From Enterococcaceae bacterium OF42-14pH9A (GTDB taxonomy: Bacteria > Bacillota > Bacilli > Lactobacillales > Enterococcaceae), in NCBI GenBank assembly GCA_027692465.1, contig JAQEYU010000002.1:629682-693681 (forward strand): a stretch of DNA of 64,000 nucleotides, written 5' to 3'. Below, piece after piece: positions 42,708 through 52,404 of the stretch. The notes under the pieces are model-generated. The model ran no database searches. It was not told the DNA's origin and saw only the letters and a program-made list of their open reading frames with translations. The translations under genes were made by a program, and so were the position numbers. How positions within the stretch are numbered: position 1 is the stretch's first letter; each line of letters opens with the position of its first letter.

Positions 42708-43106
42708 TCAAGACCAGCCTTTTTGACCGGCATTTTGTGCTTCTTGTAAAATATGTGCCAAGTCATCGGAGACACCGGCTGTGATCGCAGCTGCAAAAGC
42801 GCCTTCTACCAGCGGTGCATCCACCAGTTTATATTTTGCCTGCAATTCCGGTTCCAGCATGTCATAGGCCAGTTCACTGGAAAGTACCGCACTGCCCAAA
42901 TCGGCAAAAACCAAAAAGATGTCACTGTCTTGCGCATCTTCGGCAGCGGCGATGATTTTGGTAGGATCACTGCCCAGCTCTCCTGTGGCTGTCCCTCCCA
43001 GAGAATAGATGGCGACATCCGCTGATTGTGACATTTGTCGAATCATTTCTTTGATCCCATCTGTGATTTGTTGGCTGTGAGAGAGCAGAAAAATACTTTT
43101 TTTCAT
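42708..43106 (-). CDS. dhaM: PTS-dependent dihydroxyacetone kinase phosphotransferase subunit DhaM
   Basis: A 132-residue EIIA-Man-like protein with active His10 in FLLSHSQQITDG and the family segment DVAIYSLGGTATGELGSDP. It is the short form without HPr and EI domains, as usual in Firmicutes. It passes phosphate from HPr to the ADP on DhaL. GAGGTG lies before the ATG. It follows gldA in the operon. Confidence 0.92.
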   Translation of the reverse strand: MKKSIFLLSHSQQITDGIKEMIRQMSQSADVAIYSLGGTATGELGSDPTKIIAAAEDAQDSDIFLVFADLGSAVLSSELAYDMLEPELQAKYKLVDAPLVEGAFAAAITAGVSDDLAHILQEAQNAGQKGWS

Positions 43107-43211
43107 TTTTTCACCTCATCTGTTTTGAAGGGAGCTTGTTTCCCGTAAGGCCGTCGCTTTTTAGCTTCACGAGGATAGCCGGGACCTCATCTGAGCGTCC
43201 CGGCCCGCCTT

Positions 43212-44351
43212 TTATGCTAATCCGTTACGTGTCTTATAATCTTGACCGATACGGTCGGCCACGATCAGTGCATTGGCCACTGCTTCTTCGGTGATTGGAA
43301 ATGGCATGGAATGGATGGATTCTTCGGGAATGCAGGCAATCTTAGCCACAGCCAAAGCTTCTTCAAAGCTGATGTCTGTCACACCCAGATCTGCCAATGT
43401 CAGCGGCAAGCCGACAGCAGCACAGAAGTCCATAACCGCTTCAAGCTCTGACTTAGGAGCATCTTCCATCACTAGTTGCACAATGGTGGCAAAAGCAACT
43501 TTTTCACCATGCAGATAGTGGTGGGTGCCTGCCAATACGGTCATGCCGTTATGGATTGCATGAGCCGCTGCCAAGCCGCCACTTTCAAAACCTAAACCGG
43601 AAAGTAAGATATTGGTTTCGATAATCTTATTGAAAGCTTCCGTTACCAAGTTGGCTTCACAAGCAACTTTGGCTTGGAGTCCGTCTGCCTTTAGATTTGT
43701 CCAACACAGTTCAGCCAAGGCCAAAGCTGCGTAGGTCCCAATCGCCGGTTCCGTCAAACCTTCACGAGAGCCCATAGGTAAGCTGGCATTCACACGAGAG
43801 TAGGAATTATGGGTCGCGCGCGCTTCAAAATATGTGGACAAGGCATCCCCCATCCCGGCCACCAAAAAACGAACCGGCGCTGCGGCAACGACTTTGGTAT
43901 CAACCATGACTACGCTGGGACTTTGTTTGAAGTAGGCATAATCATCAAAAGAACCATCTGCATGATACAGAACAGCGGAATGGGAAGTCGGGGCATCAGT
44001 AGCCGCAATCGTCGGCACAATAATCAAATGCTCGCCCTCTGCTACAACTTTGGAAGCGTCGATGGCTTTACCGCCACCCAGACCAATAATACAGTCGGTA
44101 TGATTTTCGGCTGCGACTTGTTGCAGCCGCTGGGTTTCTTCACGAGTCACCTCACCGTTAAAACCGCCTTCTACAAAGCGGATACCGAATTTTTCGGCAG
44201 TTGCATCCAGTTGGGGGCGAACCCGATTGACATCATCAGAATTGGCGATCAGCAGAGCTGATTTTCCGAATGTCGAAACAAAGTAGCCCAGATTCAGCAG
44301 CTCGTCTTCTCCTTGCACATATTTGGTTGGTAAGATCAATGCTTTTCTCAT
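43212..44351 (-). CDS. gldA: Glycerol dehydrogenase
   Basis: A 379-residue member of the iron/zinc alcohol dehydrogenase fold. The NAD loop is IGLGGGKAIDASK, metal ligands lie in FLVAGMGDALSTYFEA and AAHAIHNGMTVLAGTHHYLHGEK. It oxidises glycerol to dihydroxyacetone, the substrate of the kinase encoded downstream. First gene of the operon; GGAGGG precedes the ATG. A near-consensus cre site lies 100 bp upstream. Confidence 0.9.
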   Translation of the reverse strand: MRKALILPTKYVQGEDELLNLGYFVSTFGKSALLIANSDDVNRVRPQLDATAEKFGIRFVEGGFNGEVTREETQRLQQVAAENHTDCIIGLGGGKAIDASKVVAEGEHLIIVPTIAATDAPTSHSAVLYHADGSFDDYAYFKQSPSVVMVDTKVVAAAPVRFLVAGMGDALSTYFEARATHNSYSRVNASLPMGSREGLTEPAIGTYAALALAELCWTNLKADGLQAKVACEANLVTEAFNKIIETNILLSGLGFESGGLAAAHAIHNGMTVLAGTHHYLHGEKVAFATIVQLVMEDAPKSELEAVMDFCAAVGLPLTLADLGVTDISFEEALAVAKIACIPEESIHSMPFPITEEAVANALIVADRIGQDYKTRNGLA

Positions 44352-44605
44352 TTTGAAAACCCTCCAGTATTTTTTGGATCAAGTCGTGCCCGTTGTTCCC
44401 GTCTGCGGCCGCAATCAGGATCTTTCGTCAGCTGTTCTGCGACTTTCTGATTGAAAGCGTTACAACTGAGTACACTGTTATAGTAAGCCCGCCGAGAAGA
44501 AAAAGCATGACACTTTGACACCGCTTTCTTATCTGTTAAGATGGGATTATCTTATAAAATAGCATTTATTTGTTATTCAACAGGAAAGGTCTATAATAAG
44601 GACAG
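44352..44605. promoter_or_regulatory. Divergent control region of gldA and the PocR-AraC regulator
   Basis: About 250 bases with no gene. TTGAAAGCGTTACAA at 44451-44465 fits the cre consensus at 14 of 15 positions, so CcpA control of glycerol use is likely. The remaining part runs into repeat A6. Confidence 0.5.
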
Positions 44606-44704
44606 TTTGAAAACGACAGTGAGCGTCCGCCTTTTAGTGCAGGCAGTATTGCCTTGGGGAAAAGGACCAAAATACCTGCCACTGGACTTTTCAGGCACAC
44701 CCTA
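44606..44704 (+). repeat. Family A dispersed repeat, truncated copy A6
   Basis: About 100 bp keeping the right half (GGGGAAAAGGACCAAAATAC, then CTTTTCAGGCACACCCTA) and a damaged left end (TTTGAAAACGACA). It ends 43 bp before the regulator start, so it lies in that gene's leader. Confidence 0.7.
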
Positions 44705-44746
44705 AGCTACACGCAACTCCCGGCAGCAGGAAAGGAAGCAAAGTAC

Positions 44747-45763
44747 ATGGCAGAACGTTTTGATATCGAACGGGTCTTGGATCTGAAAAAGTGGGAAGCT
44801 CTGCAGGAGAAGATCGCTGTCGCTACGGATCTGGCCATCATTTTGGTGGACTATCGCGGCAAACCAATCACCCGCCACAGTCAGGTAAAGCCCTTCTGTC
44901 AGCTGGCTCGTGAGCATCCCGAGCTTTCCGTTTACTGCGAAAAATGCGATGCCCGCGGCGGGGTGGAAGCCGTTCGGACCGGCAAGCCTTTCATCTATCG
45001 CTGCCATTTCGATATTATCGATATGGCAATTCCCATCATGGTGGACAATCACTATGTCGGAGCGATTATGGCCGGTGAGATCATGACAACTGCTCATCAA
45101 GATCAGCTGGAGCAGGTTTTGAACTTGTCTGACAGAGAAGATATCCACCGCTTCAAAGCACAGCACCAGAAACTGATCGATGCCTACCCGCGCTTTTCAT
45201 TGACGAAATTGACAGAGATGGCCGCCATGCTGGAGCAGCTGAGTGAGTATATCGTCACTGAAGCTATCAAAAAAGACTATCTTGTCAAAGCCTACAAACA
45301 GACACTGCGGATCGCCAAGCGTGACCCGTCTGAAGCAGCCTTTTCTGCAGAAGACACCGCTGACCTGGAATTTGTCAGAGAAGATCTCCGCCAGTCCCTT
45401 TTGGAAAAACGGCTGACGACTGCCGGGGTCTACCAAACGAAAAATCGCACGTTGCAGCCGGCCGTCGACGCCGTTTTTGCCAATAAAGCCGCGCACCTGG
45501 ACTTGGCTCAACTGGCAGAACTGGTCAACCTCAGTCCCACCTATCTGAGCCGTTTGCTGCGAGAAGAATTCGGCGAACCCTTCAGCCAGATCTATGCCAA
45601 GTTGAAGATTCACTGGGCAGAAGAACTGCTGAGCTCCACCGATCTGTCTGTCGCCGAGATCAGTGATTCACTGGGCTATTTAGAGCCCAGCTACTTCATC
45701 CGCTCCTTCAAGAAAATTACCGGCACTACACCATTAAAATGGCGGCAGGGAACAGGAAAGTGA
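44747..45763 (+). CDS. AraC family regulator with PocR sensory domain
   Basis: A 338-residue protein: N-terminal PocR domain (residues ~8-165; CQLAREHPELSVYCEKCDAR, YRCHFDIIDMAIPIM), a helical linker, then two AraC helix-turn-helices (LDLAQLAELVNLSPTYLSRL; LSVAEISDSLGYLEPSYFIR). PocR domains sense diols such as 1,2-propanediol or glycerol-derived compounds. The ATG at 44747 follows AAAGGAAG; an open frame reaching back into repeat A6 is not coding. It is divergent from gldA and probably activates the gldA-dha operon. Confidence 0.87.
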   Translation: MAERFDIERVLDLKKWEALQEKIAVATDLAIILVDYRGKPITRHSQVKPFCQLAREHPELSVYCEKCDARGGVEAVRTGKPFIYRCHFDIIDMAIPIMVDNHYVGAIMAGEIMTTAHQDQLEQVLNLSDREDIHRFKAQHQKLIDAYPRFSLTKLTEMAAMLEQLSEYIVTEAIKKDYLVKAYKQTLRIAKRDPSEAAFSAEDTADLEFVREDLRQSLLEKRLTTAGVYQTKNRTLQPAVDAVFANKAAHLDLAQLAELVNLSPTYLSRLLREEFGEPFSQIYAKLKIHWAEELLSSTDLSVAEISDSLGYLEPSYFIRSFKKITGTTPLKWRQGTGK

Positions 45764-45859
45764 GGATCGGGACGGTGAAATTCCACCGACAAAACCCGGC
45801 AGAAAAAGTCGGGTCTGCTCCGCAAAGACCTGCGACAATAGACACATGGAGGAAATGAC

Positions 45860-46735
45860 ATGGACTGGATCAAACAACTGAATGCTGCCTTGGATTATAT
45901 TGAAGCAGAACTAGCCGGAGAAATCTCCCACCAGGAGCTGGCCAATATCGCCCACTGCTCCGTTTACAATTTTCAGCGGATGTTTTCCTACCTGGCGGAT
46001 CGCAGCCTGGCAGATTATATTCGCAGCCGGCGCTTGACCTGTGCGGCATTTGATATCCTGCAAAGCGATGCCCGCCTGTTGGATATCGCCGTGAAGTACG
46101 GATACAGCTCACAAGACGCTTTTTCCCGCGCCTTCAAAGCCTATCACGGTGTACTGCCTTCTGCTGTCAGAGCTGGAGCAGCTACTTTGAGATCCTGTCC
46201 CAGACTTTCCTTTCAACTTACTGTCAAAGGAGCTGAACATATGGACTATCAAATCAAAAACTATCCAGCCTTCACAGTTGCCGGTTTCTGCCAGCAGCTG
46301 AAAACCGAACAAGCCTTCGAAATCGTCCCGCAAATCTGGGCTGCGGCCAGAGTAGATGGCCGCATGGAACGCTTGCTGACATTTATGCAGCAGACGGATT
46401 ATTATCCGGCGGGTCTTTTGGGGATCGCAATCAGCGGGCAATGGGGCGCTTCAGAGGAGATGACGTATTTACTGGGGGTTACCAATGCTGTTGACACACC
46501 AGAAGCAAAGCACGTCACTCCGCCGGCCGAGCTGCAGGAATTTCGCCTGCCCCCAGCCACTTGGGTAATCCTCCCGGCCACCGGTGACCTGCCGGATTCC
46601 GTCCAGAATATCTACAAACATTTTTACGCTGAGTGGCTGCCAAGTTCCGGCTATCATCTGGCCGATCTGCCTGTAGTGGAGTGTTATCTGGAAGATCGTC
46701 AGGAAGTTTGGATCGCCGTAACAACCGAAAAATGA
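45860..46735 (+). CDS. AraC family regulator with GyrI-like effector domain
   Basis: A 291-residue protein with two N-terminal AraC helix-turn-helices (EISHQELANIAHCSVYNFQR; LLDIAVKYGYSSQDAFSRAF) and a C-terminal GyrI/Rob-like ligand-binding domain (residues ~125-291; YPAFTVAGFCQQ, PATWVILPATGDLPDSVQ, VECYLEDRQEVWIAV). Such proteins sense small hydrophobic compounds and control efflux or stress genes. GGAGG precedes the ATG. The target is not evident. Confidence 0.85.
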   Translation: MDWIKQLNAALDYIEAELAGEISHQELANIAHCSVYNFQRMFSYLADRSLADYIRSRRLTCAAFDILQSDARLLDIAVKYGYSSQDAFSRAFKAYHGVLPSAVRAGAATLRSCPRLSFQLTVKGAEHMDYQIKNYPAFTVAGFCQQLKTEQAFEIVPQIWAAARVDGRMERLLTFMQQTDYYPAGLLGIAISGQWGASEEMTYLLGVTNAVDTPEAKHVTPPAELQEFRLPPATWVILPATGDLPDSVQNIYKHFYAEWLPSSGYHLADLPVVECYLEDRQEVWIAVTTEK

Positions 46736-46789
46736 GAGCGACGGAGCCCGCAGCCCCCAGATGCGGCGCTTCGTTTTTTTGACAAGCAA

Positions 46790-46827
46790 AAAAACTCCCG
46801 CACATCCATAAAGACGTGCGGGAGTTT
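46790..46827. terminator. Bidirectional terminator
   Basis: AAAAACTCCCGCAC pairs with GTGCGGGAGTTT between two convergent genes. Confidence 0.86.
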
Positions 46828-46861
46828 AGTCATATCTGATTCTGCAATTGATTGCCGGCGA

Positions 46862-47443
46862 TTATTCGCTGACAGTTACGTCGCCTTCAACTTTGGCGCC
46901 GTTTTGATCAAGTTTGGCAGAGTCTTTGTATTCTTGTTTTTCGAAGGTCACTTTACCGGTCACTGTTGCACCATCCAGAACAAAGCCGTTTGCTTTGACC
47001 AGGACGTCACCTTTGACTGTTCCGTGAACGATGTTGAGGTTTTCTGATTCCACTACCAATTGAGGTACTGTGATCGTATATTCGGCAGTTACTTTGCGGT
47101 CGGCATCTTGCGCATACAACGCCAGTTTACGGTAGATGTCATTAGCGGCATCCCCTTTGTCATGGAATTCACCAGCGACAGTCAAGTCCTTGTCAAAGTT
47201 CACATCGCCGGTCACGCCGATAATCCAGTTTCCGTCAGCACTCAATGCTTTTTCCAAAACAGACGGGTCGGCACTTACAGAGGCAGAAGAAACAACTTCC
47301 GGTGTGCTGGTCGATGTTTGTTCGGTAGTTGCTGCTGAGCTGCTTGAAGCTGAGCTGTCAGCCGGTTTGTCAGAGCTGCAGGCGCCCAAAGTAACAGCCA
47401 ACAGGCCCATAGCTGCGAGACTTGCGATTTTTTTGGTGATCAT
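46862..47443 (-). CDS. Lipoprotein with short beta-helix-like repeat domain
   Basis: A 193-residue lipoprotein (lipobox VTLGACSS), a Ser/Thr-rich linker (about 25-55) and a C-terminal domain of alternating short strands (VVESENLNIVHGTVKGDVLV, ANGFVLDGATVTGKVTFEKQ, NGAKVEGDVTVSE). The repeated G-x-V-x-G-D-V pattern recalls bactofilin-type beta-helices. Function unknown; the surface position suggests a structural role. The second ATG (47443) is better spaced from GGGG than the first (47449). Confidence 0.68.
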   Translation of the reverse strand: MITKKIASLAAMGLLAVTLGACSSDKPADSSASSSSAATTEQTSTSTPEVVSSASVSADPSVLEKALSADGNWIIGVTGDVNFDKDLTVAGEFHDKGDAANDIYRKLALYAQDADRKVTAEYTITVPQLVVESENLNIVHGTVKGDVLVKANGFVLDGATVTGKVTFEKQEYKDSAKLDQNGAKVEGDVTVSE

Positions 47444-47680
47444 ATTCATTACCCCTTCTTTGGTTCAATCATTGTTTTTAACAACCCGTATGATACCACC
47501 CAATGGGGAAAAACAAAAATAAAAGGCACTTTTTTCGTAATTCGGCAAACTTTTTTTAAGAAATGTGAGCGTTATCATCGCTGAGAGATTTGGAACGCAC
47601 CCGAAAAAGTAATGGCCGCTTGCCTCCCATCACCCTACTTCCCCTGTCAAAAGCAGTTGTCCTCCCTTAGAAAGTCCCGC

Positions 47681-47792
47681 AAAAAAAACAGGATCCCCGA
47701 TGAATGCTGGTGTAACGTCTACTTGGAAAAGATAACTTACGTGTTATCAAACAGACACTATACTAATACTCATCAGGCTTCCTGTTTTTTGC
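47681..47792 (-). terminator. leuS terminator with a repeat in its loop
   Basis: On the minus strand AAAAAACAGGAAGCCTGATG (47773-47792) can pair with the complementary arm at 47681-47706 (CATCGGGGATCCTG, then T-run). The loop is unusually long because the family B copy B3 fills it. Confidence 0.6.
47707..47768. repeat. Family B dispersed repeat, short copy B3
   Basis: A 62-bp element joining a B left end (CTGGTGTAACGTCTACTTGG) to a B right end (TTATCAAACAGACACTATAC), with the middle deleted. It sits in the loop of the leuS terminator. Confidence 0.6.
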
Positions 47793-47872
47793 TGCTGAGA
47801 CCTTGGCCGGTAACCGGTCCGGTCGCAGACTTTTACGACAGTTTTACTTGCTCAGCTTTGCGATCCGCTGCC

Positions 47873-50287
47873 TCAGTTGGCTACAATATTTACCAGTTTG
47901 CCCGGTACGACGATCACTTTGCGGATGGTTTTGCCTGCCAACAGACCGGCTACCAGTTCGTGGCCTTTTGCCAGTTCTTCCATTTCTTCTTTGGTGGCAG
48001 CTGCTGGAATGTTGGCTTTGGCCTTGACCTTGCCGTTGACTTGGAAGACGACTTCGATCTCGTCTTCTACCAAGGCCGCTTCATCATAAGTCGGCCACGG
48101 CACATAGCTGATACCGCCTTCGTTGCCCAGGATCTCCCACAGCTCTTCAGCAAAGTGCGGAGCGATCGGCGCCAGCAGTTGGACGAAACCTTCCAGGAAG
48201 ATATACGGCAGGGCATCGACTTTGTAGGCTTCATTGATAAAGACCATCAGTTGACTGATAGCAGTGTTGAAATGCAGCTGCTCATAATCTTCCGTAACTT
48301 TCTTGACAGTCTGGTTATAAACCTTAGTGAGTTTGCCATCGTTGAAATTGGTAATTCGATCCCGCATTTTGCCATCTTCGTCGACGATCAGACGCCAAAT
48401 GCGATCCAGGAATTTCCGCGAACCTTCCAGGCCGTTTTCGCTCCAAGCAATGGAGGCATCCAATGGTCCCATGAACATTTCGTACAGCCGCAGCGTATCG
48501 GCACCATATTGGCTTACTACATCATCCGGATTGACGACATTGCCGCGGGATTTGGACATTTTTTCATTGTTGCCCCCCAGAATCATCCCCTGATTATACA
48601 GTTTTTGGAACGGTTCTTTGGTAGGTACGACACCCAAATCATACAAGAATTTATGCCAGAAACGAACGTACAGCAGGTGCAATACCGCATGTTCGGCACC
48701 GCCGATGTAAATATCTACCGGCAGCCAGCGTTGCAGTTTTTCATAACTGGCCAGTTCATTTTTATTGTGTGGATCAATAAAGCGCAGGTAATACCAAGAA
48801 CTGCCGGCCCATTGCGGCATTGTGTTGGTTTCCCGCCGGCCTTTTTTGCCGGTAACCGGATCGACGACATTGACCCAGTCTTCGATATTGGCCAACGGGG
48901 ATTCGCCGGTCCCGCTTGGTTTGATATCTTTGGTGACCGGCAGGCGCAGCGGCAGTTCCGCTTCAGGAACCGTGGTGACGGTGCCGTCTTCCCAGTGGAT
49001 AATCGGAATCGGCTCGCCCCAGTAACGCTGACGGGAGAACAACCAGTCCCGCAGCCGGTAGCTGACTTCTTCTTTGCCGACACCTTCTGTTTCCAGCCAG
49101 GCATTGATCTTGGCGATCGCATCTTCTTTGTTCAGACCGTCAAGGAAACCGGAATTGATATGCGGGCCGTCTTCAGTGTAGGCTGCCACTGCGACATCGC
49201 CGCCCTCCAGTACCGGAATAATCTCCAGACCGAATTTTTTGGCAAAGGCGAAGTCCCGCTCGTCGTGGGCCGGTACAGCCATGATAGCCCCTGTGCCGTA
49301 GCTGGCCAACACATAATCAGCAATCCAGATTGGGATTTCTTTGCCGTTCACCGGATTGACAGCATAGGCACCGGTGAAGACGCCGGTTTTGTCTTTGGAC
49401 AAATCGGTCCGGTTCAGATCGGATTTTTTCTCCGCTTCGTCAATATAAGCTGCGACGGCGGCTTTTTGTGCTTCAGTGGTGATCTTTTGTACCAATTCCA
49501 ACTCCGGTGCCAAAACAGCATAGGTGGCACCAAACAAGGTGTCCGGGCGCGTAGTGAAGACAGTAAAGCTTTCATCAGTACCGGCGATCTTGAAGGTCAC
49601 ATTGGCACCTACTGAACGGCCGATCCAGTTTTTCTGCATTTCTTTGATACTGTCAGGCCAATCCACCAAGTCCAGGTCATCCAACAAACGGTCGGCATAA
49701 GCGGTGATTTTCAGCATCCATTGCCGCATCGGTTTGCGGATGACATCATAGCCGCCACGCTCGGACTTGCCGTCGATGACTTCTTCATTGGCAATAACCG
49801 TCCCCAACTCCGGCACCCAGTTCACCGGCACTTCGGCTTCATAGGCCAGGCCCTTTTCATACAATTTGGTAAAAATCCATTGGGTCCATTTGTAATAATC
49901 CGGATCCGTGGTATTGATCTCCCGGTTCCAGTCATAACTGAAGCCCAGAGAATTGATCTGACGCTTGAAGGTCTGGATATTTTTTTCAGTAAATTCTGCC
50001 GGGTCGTTACCGGTATCCAGTGCGTATTGTTCCGCCGGCAAACCGAACGCATCCCACCCCATCGGATGCAGGACGTTGTAGCCTTGCGCCCGTTTCATGC
50101 GAGACAGGATATCTGTCGCGGTGTAACCTTCCGGATGGCCCACATGCAGCCCTTGTCCGGAGGGATACGGGAACATATCCAGCGCATAAAATTTTGGTTT
50201 TTCATTTTCTTCGTGGGTCACGAAGGTATTGTTCGCGGCCCAGAACTTCTGCCATTTTTTCTCGACTTCTTTGTGATCGTAATACAC
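47873..50287 (-). CDS. leuS: Leucyl-tRNA synthetase
   Basis: An 804-residue class I synthetase charging tRNA-Leu. It has the HIGH-type motif [20 protein letters not shown], the editing domain ([18 protein letters not shown]), the KMSKS motif ([12 protein letters not shown]) and the C-terminal anticodon-binding region. The start is GTG at 50285-50287 ([16 protein letters not shown]) because GGAGGAG lies 9 bases upstream; the frame to 50332 is leader. A leucine T-box precedes it. Confidence 0.96.
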   Translation of the reverse strand: MYYDHKEVEKKWQKFWAANNTFVTHEENEKPKFYALDMFPYPSGQGLHVGHPEGYTATDILSRMKRAQGYNVLHPMGWDAFGLPAEQYALDTGNDPAEFTEKNIQTFKRQINSLGFSYDWNREINTTDPDYYKWTQWIFTKLYEKGLAYEAEVPVNWVPELGTVIANEEVIDGKSERGGYDVIRKPMRQWMLKITAYADRLLDDLDLVDWPDSIKEMQKNWIGRSVGANVTFKIAGTDESFTVFTTRPDTLFGATYAVLAPELELVQKITTEAQKAAVAAYIDEAEKKSDLNRTDLSKDKTGVFTGAYAVNPVNGKEIPIWIADYVLASYGTGAIMAVPAHDERDFAFAKKFGLEIIPVLEGGDVAVAAYTEDGPHINSGFLDGLNKEDAIAKINAWLETEGVGKEEVSYRLRDWLFSRQRYWGEPIPIIHWEDGTVTTVPEAELPLRLPVTKDIKPSGTGESPLANIEDWVNVVDPVTGKKGRRETNTMPQWAGSSWYYLRFIDPHNKNELASYEKLQRWLPVDIYIGGAEHAVLHLLYVRFWHKFLYDLGVVPTKEPFQKLYNQGMILGGNNEKMSKSRGNVVNPDDVVSQYGADTLRLYEMFMGPLDASIAWSENGLEGSRKFLDRIWRLIVDEDGKMRDRITNFNDGKLTKVYNQTVKKVTEDYEQLHFNTAISQLMVFINEAYKVDALPYIFLEGFVQLLAPIAPHFAEELWEILGNEGGISYVPWPTYDEAALVEDEIEVVFQVNGKVKAKANIPAAATKEEMEELAKGHELVAGLLAGKTIRKVIVVPGKLVNIVAN

Positions 50288-50513
50288 GATACAGTCTCCT
50301 CCTTTTAATTTCAGCTGCCTGAACGCCGCCACAGCAGGCCCTCTTCAGCATAATGAATAACTTTCAAACCAATGATACCCGGCAAAGCTGAATCCAGCCT
50401 GAACCGAGCACATTAGCGAATCAGCGTTGACAACTGCTTTTTGCTCGTCACCCACAGAGCAGCTCTTGCCGGTCAGTCACAGCAAATCTTCCGGCCGCCA
50501 CATTCCAAGACAG

Positions 50514-50800
50514 CAAAAAACGCCCTGTGAAAGCCTGCAGCTCTCATAGGACGTTGTCAACGCGGTACCACCTATTTTTGTTTACACGAAAACACGCTGC
50601 TCAGCGGTTTTTTTGGTAAACCTCGAACGGATTAACGGTCGTCACCGTGTCTTTTTACTCGTCTTCGTTTCTGATGAACAAGATTTTCAAAAGAGCAGCA
50701 CTCAAGGCCAGTTCACAAGCTCCTGTACGCATTCTCACCGGCCATGCGCTCTCTGGGATCAGGGGACCCGCTACTAACTCCTCGTCAACGTGCAATATAC
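50514..50800 (-). promoter_or_regulatory. T-box riboswitch leader of leuS
   Basis: On the minus strand the conserved T-box GGTGGTACCGCG lies at 50561-50573. It is followed by a terminator stem (CGTCCTATGAGAG with CTTTCACAGGGCG, then six T, 50514-50557). Upstream is a Stem I with the GGTGAGAATGCG terminal motif. A -10 box TATATT near 50795-50800 starts the transcript. Uncharged tRNA-Leu would block termination. A CTT in GGCCTTGAG is a possible Leu specifier but needs folding to confirm. Confidence 0.85.
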
Positions 50801-50948
50801 TGTTTGACTGATAGTCTAACAGAGAATCACCGAAAAATCAAAGAAGATTTTCATAGGAATATTTTATCGACGGCTTCGAAGACGGTTTTGAAAACTTGTC
50901 CTTTGGCGGACCCCGTTACTAAAAGAATGCTCTTTCTTCGCCATGCCC

Positions 50949-50995
50949 TTGACAAAGTTAATAAGATTAACTAAAATACAGTTAATCGAGTTAAC
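50949..50995 (+). promoter_or_regulatory. Promoter and operators of the MarR gene
   Basis: TTGACA (50949-50954), a 17-bp spacer and TAAAAT (50972-50977). Two palindromes overlap and follow it: GTTAATAAGATTAAC (50957-50971, in the spacer) and GTTAATCGAGTTAAC (50981-50995, at the transcription start). They share GTTAA/TTAAC half-sites and are likely MarR operators for autorepression. Confidence 0.72.
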
Positions 50996-51021
50996 TTTAT
51001 TTTTAAAAAGGAGCTGAGCCC

Positions 51022-51447
51022 ATGAACGATTCCATGATTTTTCAAGCTGCCAATACTGTTTCCCTGTTCTGCCGTCTGACAATCCATACCAAAAAAGAAC
51101 TGCCGCTGCGTTCCAGTGAGATCGGTCTGCTGATCTATACTGTCAAGGCCGAAACACCGGTTACACCGGCGATGGCAGCCGACTATTTCAAAGTATCCAA
51201 ACCCATGATTGCCGGTATGGTGAAGCATCTGGCTGCAGCCGGCTATTTGCAAAAGCAGCCTTCTCAAGAGGACAAGCGCAGCTACCTGCTGGTCCCCACA
51301 CAGGCGGCCGAGCATCTGACGAAATCCGTCTACGATGAATACTTCAAAGACATGCAGCTGCTGTCGGAAAACATGGGAGCTGCCCACTTCACCCGCTTGC
51401 TGCTGCTTTTGGATGAAGCCAACGATATCTTGTTGAAAAATAAATAA
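51022..51447 (+). CDS. MarR family transcriptional regulator
   Basis: A 141-residue winged-helix regulator (VTPAMAADYFKVSKPMIAGM, wing QKQPSQEDKRSYLLVPT) of the MarR type. Two palindromes in its promoter suggest it represses itself and the oxidoreductase gene 34 bases downstream. AAGGAG precedes the ATG. Confidence 0.86.
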   Translation: MNDSMIFQAANTVSLFCRLTIHTKKELPLRSSEIGLLIYTVKAETPVTPAMAADYFKVSKPMIAGMVKHLAAAGYLQKQPSQEDKRSYLLVPTQAAEHLTKSVYDEYFKDMQLLSENMGAAHFTRLLLLLDEANDILLKNK

Positions 51448-51481
51448 ACCATCACACCAGCGGATGGTCTGGAGGAAACCT

Positions 51482-52345
51482 ATGTCAAAAATCTTAGTAA
51501 CCGGTGCCTTAGGAAATGTCGGCGGTTATGCAGCCGAACAACTAATCAAAAATAAAGAAGCCGTCGTCTGCGGAGATATCGATCCCAGCGCACTGAAGCA
51601 GCGTTATCAGGACAAAGCCGACTGTGTCTACTTTGACTTCACAGCACCCGCTACCTTTTCAGAAGCCCTGAAAGGTGTCGACCGGGTATTCATCATGCGC
51701 CCGCCGCATCTGGGTAAGCCGCAGGATCTGCAGCCCTTCATCGATTTTTTGAAAAGCAGCGACCAGATCCGGTTGACCGTCTTTTTGTCTCTTTTGGGAG
51801 TCGAAAAAAATCCAATCCCCCCTCACCATAAGATCGAAAAATTCATTGAAGCGGCTGGGCTGCCCTACTGCCATATTCGGCCGAGCTTTTTCATGCAAAA
51901 TCTCAGCGGGGTCCACGCTTTTGAGATCAAGCATTTTGACCGTATCCTGGTTCCTGTCAAAAATGCCGTCACCAGCTTCATCGATGCGCAGGATATCGGC
52001 GAGCTCATTGCCACGGTCTTAAGCAATCCAACAGCTCACCAAAACACCGCTTATTCCGTTACCGGTCCGGCAGCAATCAACTATCAGGAGGCGGCCCGGA
52101 TCATGACCGAAGAATTAGGACGGCCCATCGCCTATGCTGATCCCAGTCCGACTTTTGCCAAAAAATACTGGCAACAAGTTCGCGGCTTGGATAAAAGCTA
52201 CGTCACCGTGATGAGCATGTTATATCTGATGACCCGGATGGGCGGGGCCAAACAAGTCACCCGCGGCTTTCATGAGGTCATGGGCAGAGAACCCCGGACG
52301 TTCCGGGAATTTGTCAAAAACAACCGCGCAGCCTGGCAGCCTTGA
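51482..52345 (+). CDS. NmrA-like NAD(P)-binding oxidoreductase (QorB type)
   Basis: A 287-residue atypical short-chain dehydrogenase: nucleotide motif VTGALGNVGGYAAEQL at the N-terminus, SVTGPAAINYQEAARIMTEE typical of NmrA/QorB proteins, and no Tyr-x-x-x-Lys pair in the usual place. Likely a quinone or electrophile reductase, or a redox sensor, controlled by the MarR gene upstream. ATG 51482 follows GGAGG. Confidence 0.82.
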   Translation: MSKILVTGALGNVGGYAAEQLIKNKEAVVCGDIDPSALKQRYQDKADCVYFDFTAPATFSEALKGVDRVFIMRPPHLGKPQDLQPFIDFLKSSDQIRLTVFLSLLGVEKNPIPPHHKIEKFIEAAGLPYCHIRPSFFMQNLSGVHAFEIKHFDRILVPVKNAVTSFIDAQDIGELIATVLSNPTAHQNTAYSVTGPAAINYQEAARIMTEELGRPIAYADPSPTFAKKYWQQVRGLDKSYVTVMSMLYLMTRMGGAKQVTRGFHEVMGREPRTFREFVKNNRAAWQP

Positions 52346-52404
52346 TGCAGGAGTTGTCGGAGAGAGAGGCGCAAGCAGCCAGCAAATCGCGCTTGAATAC
52401 ACCT

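Noticed and set aside
47612..49615. 667-codon open frame on the plus strand
   Set aside because: It lies antisense to leuS, which has all synthetase motifs. The frame has no ribosome site and no recognisable domain, and it arises from the codon bias of leuS.
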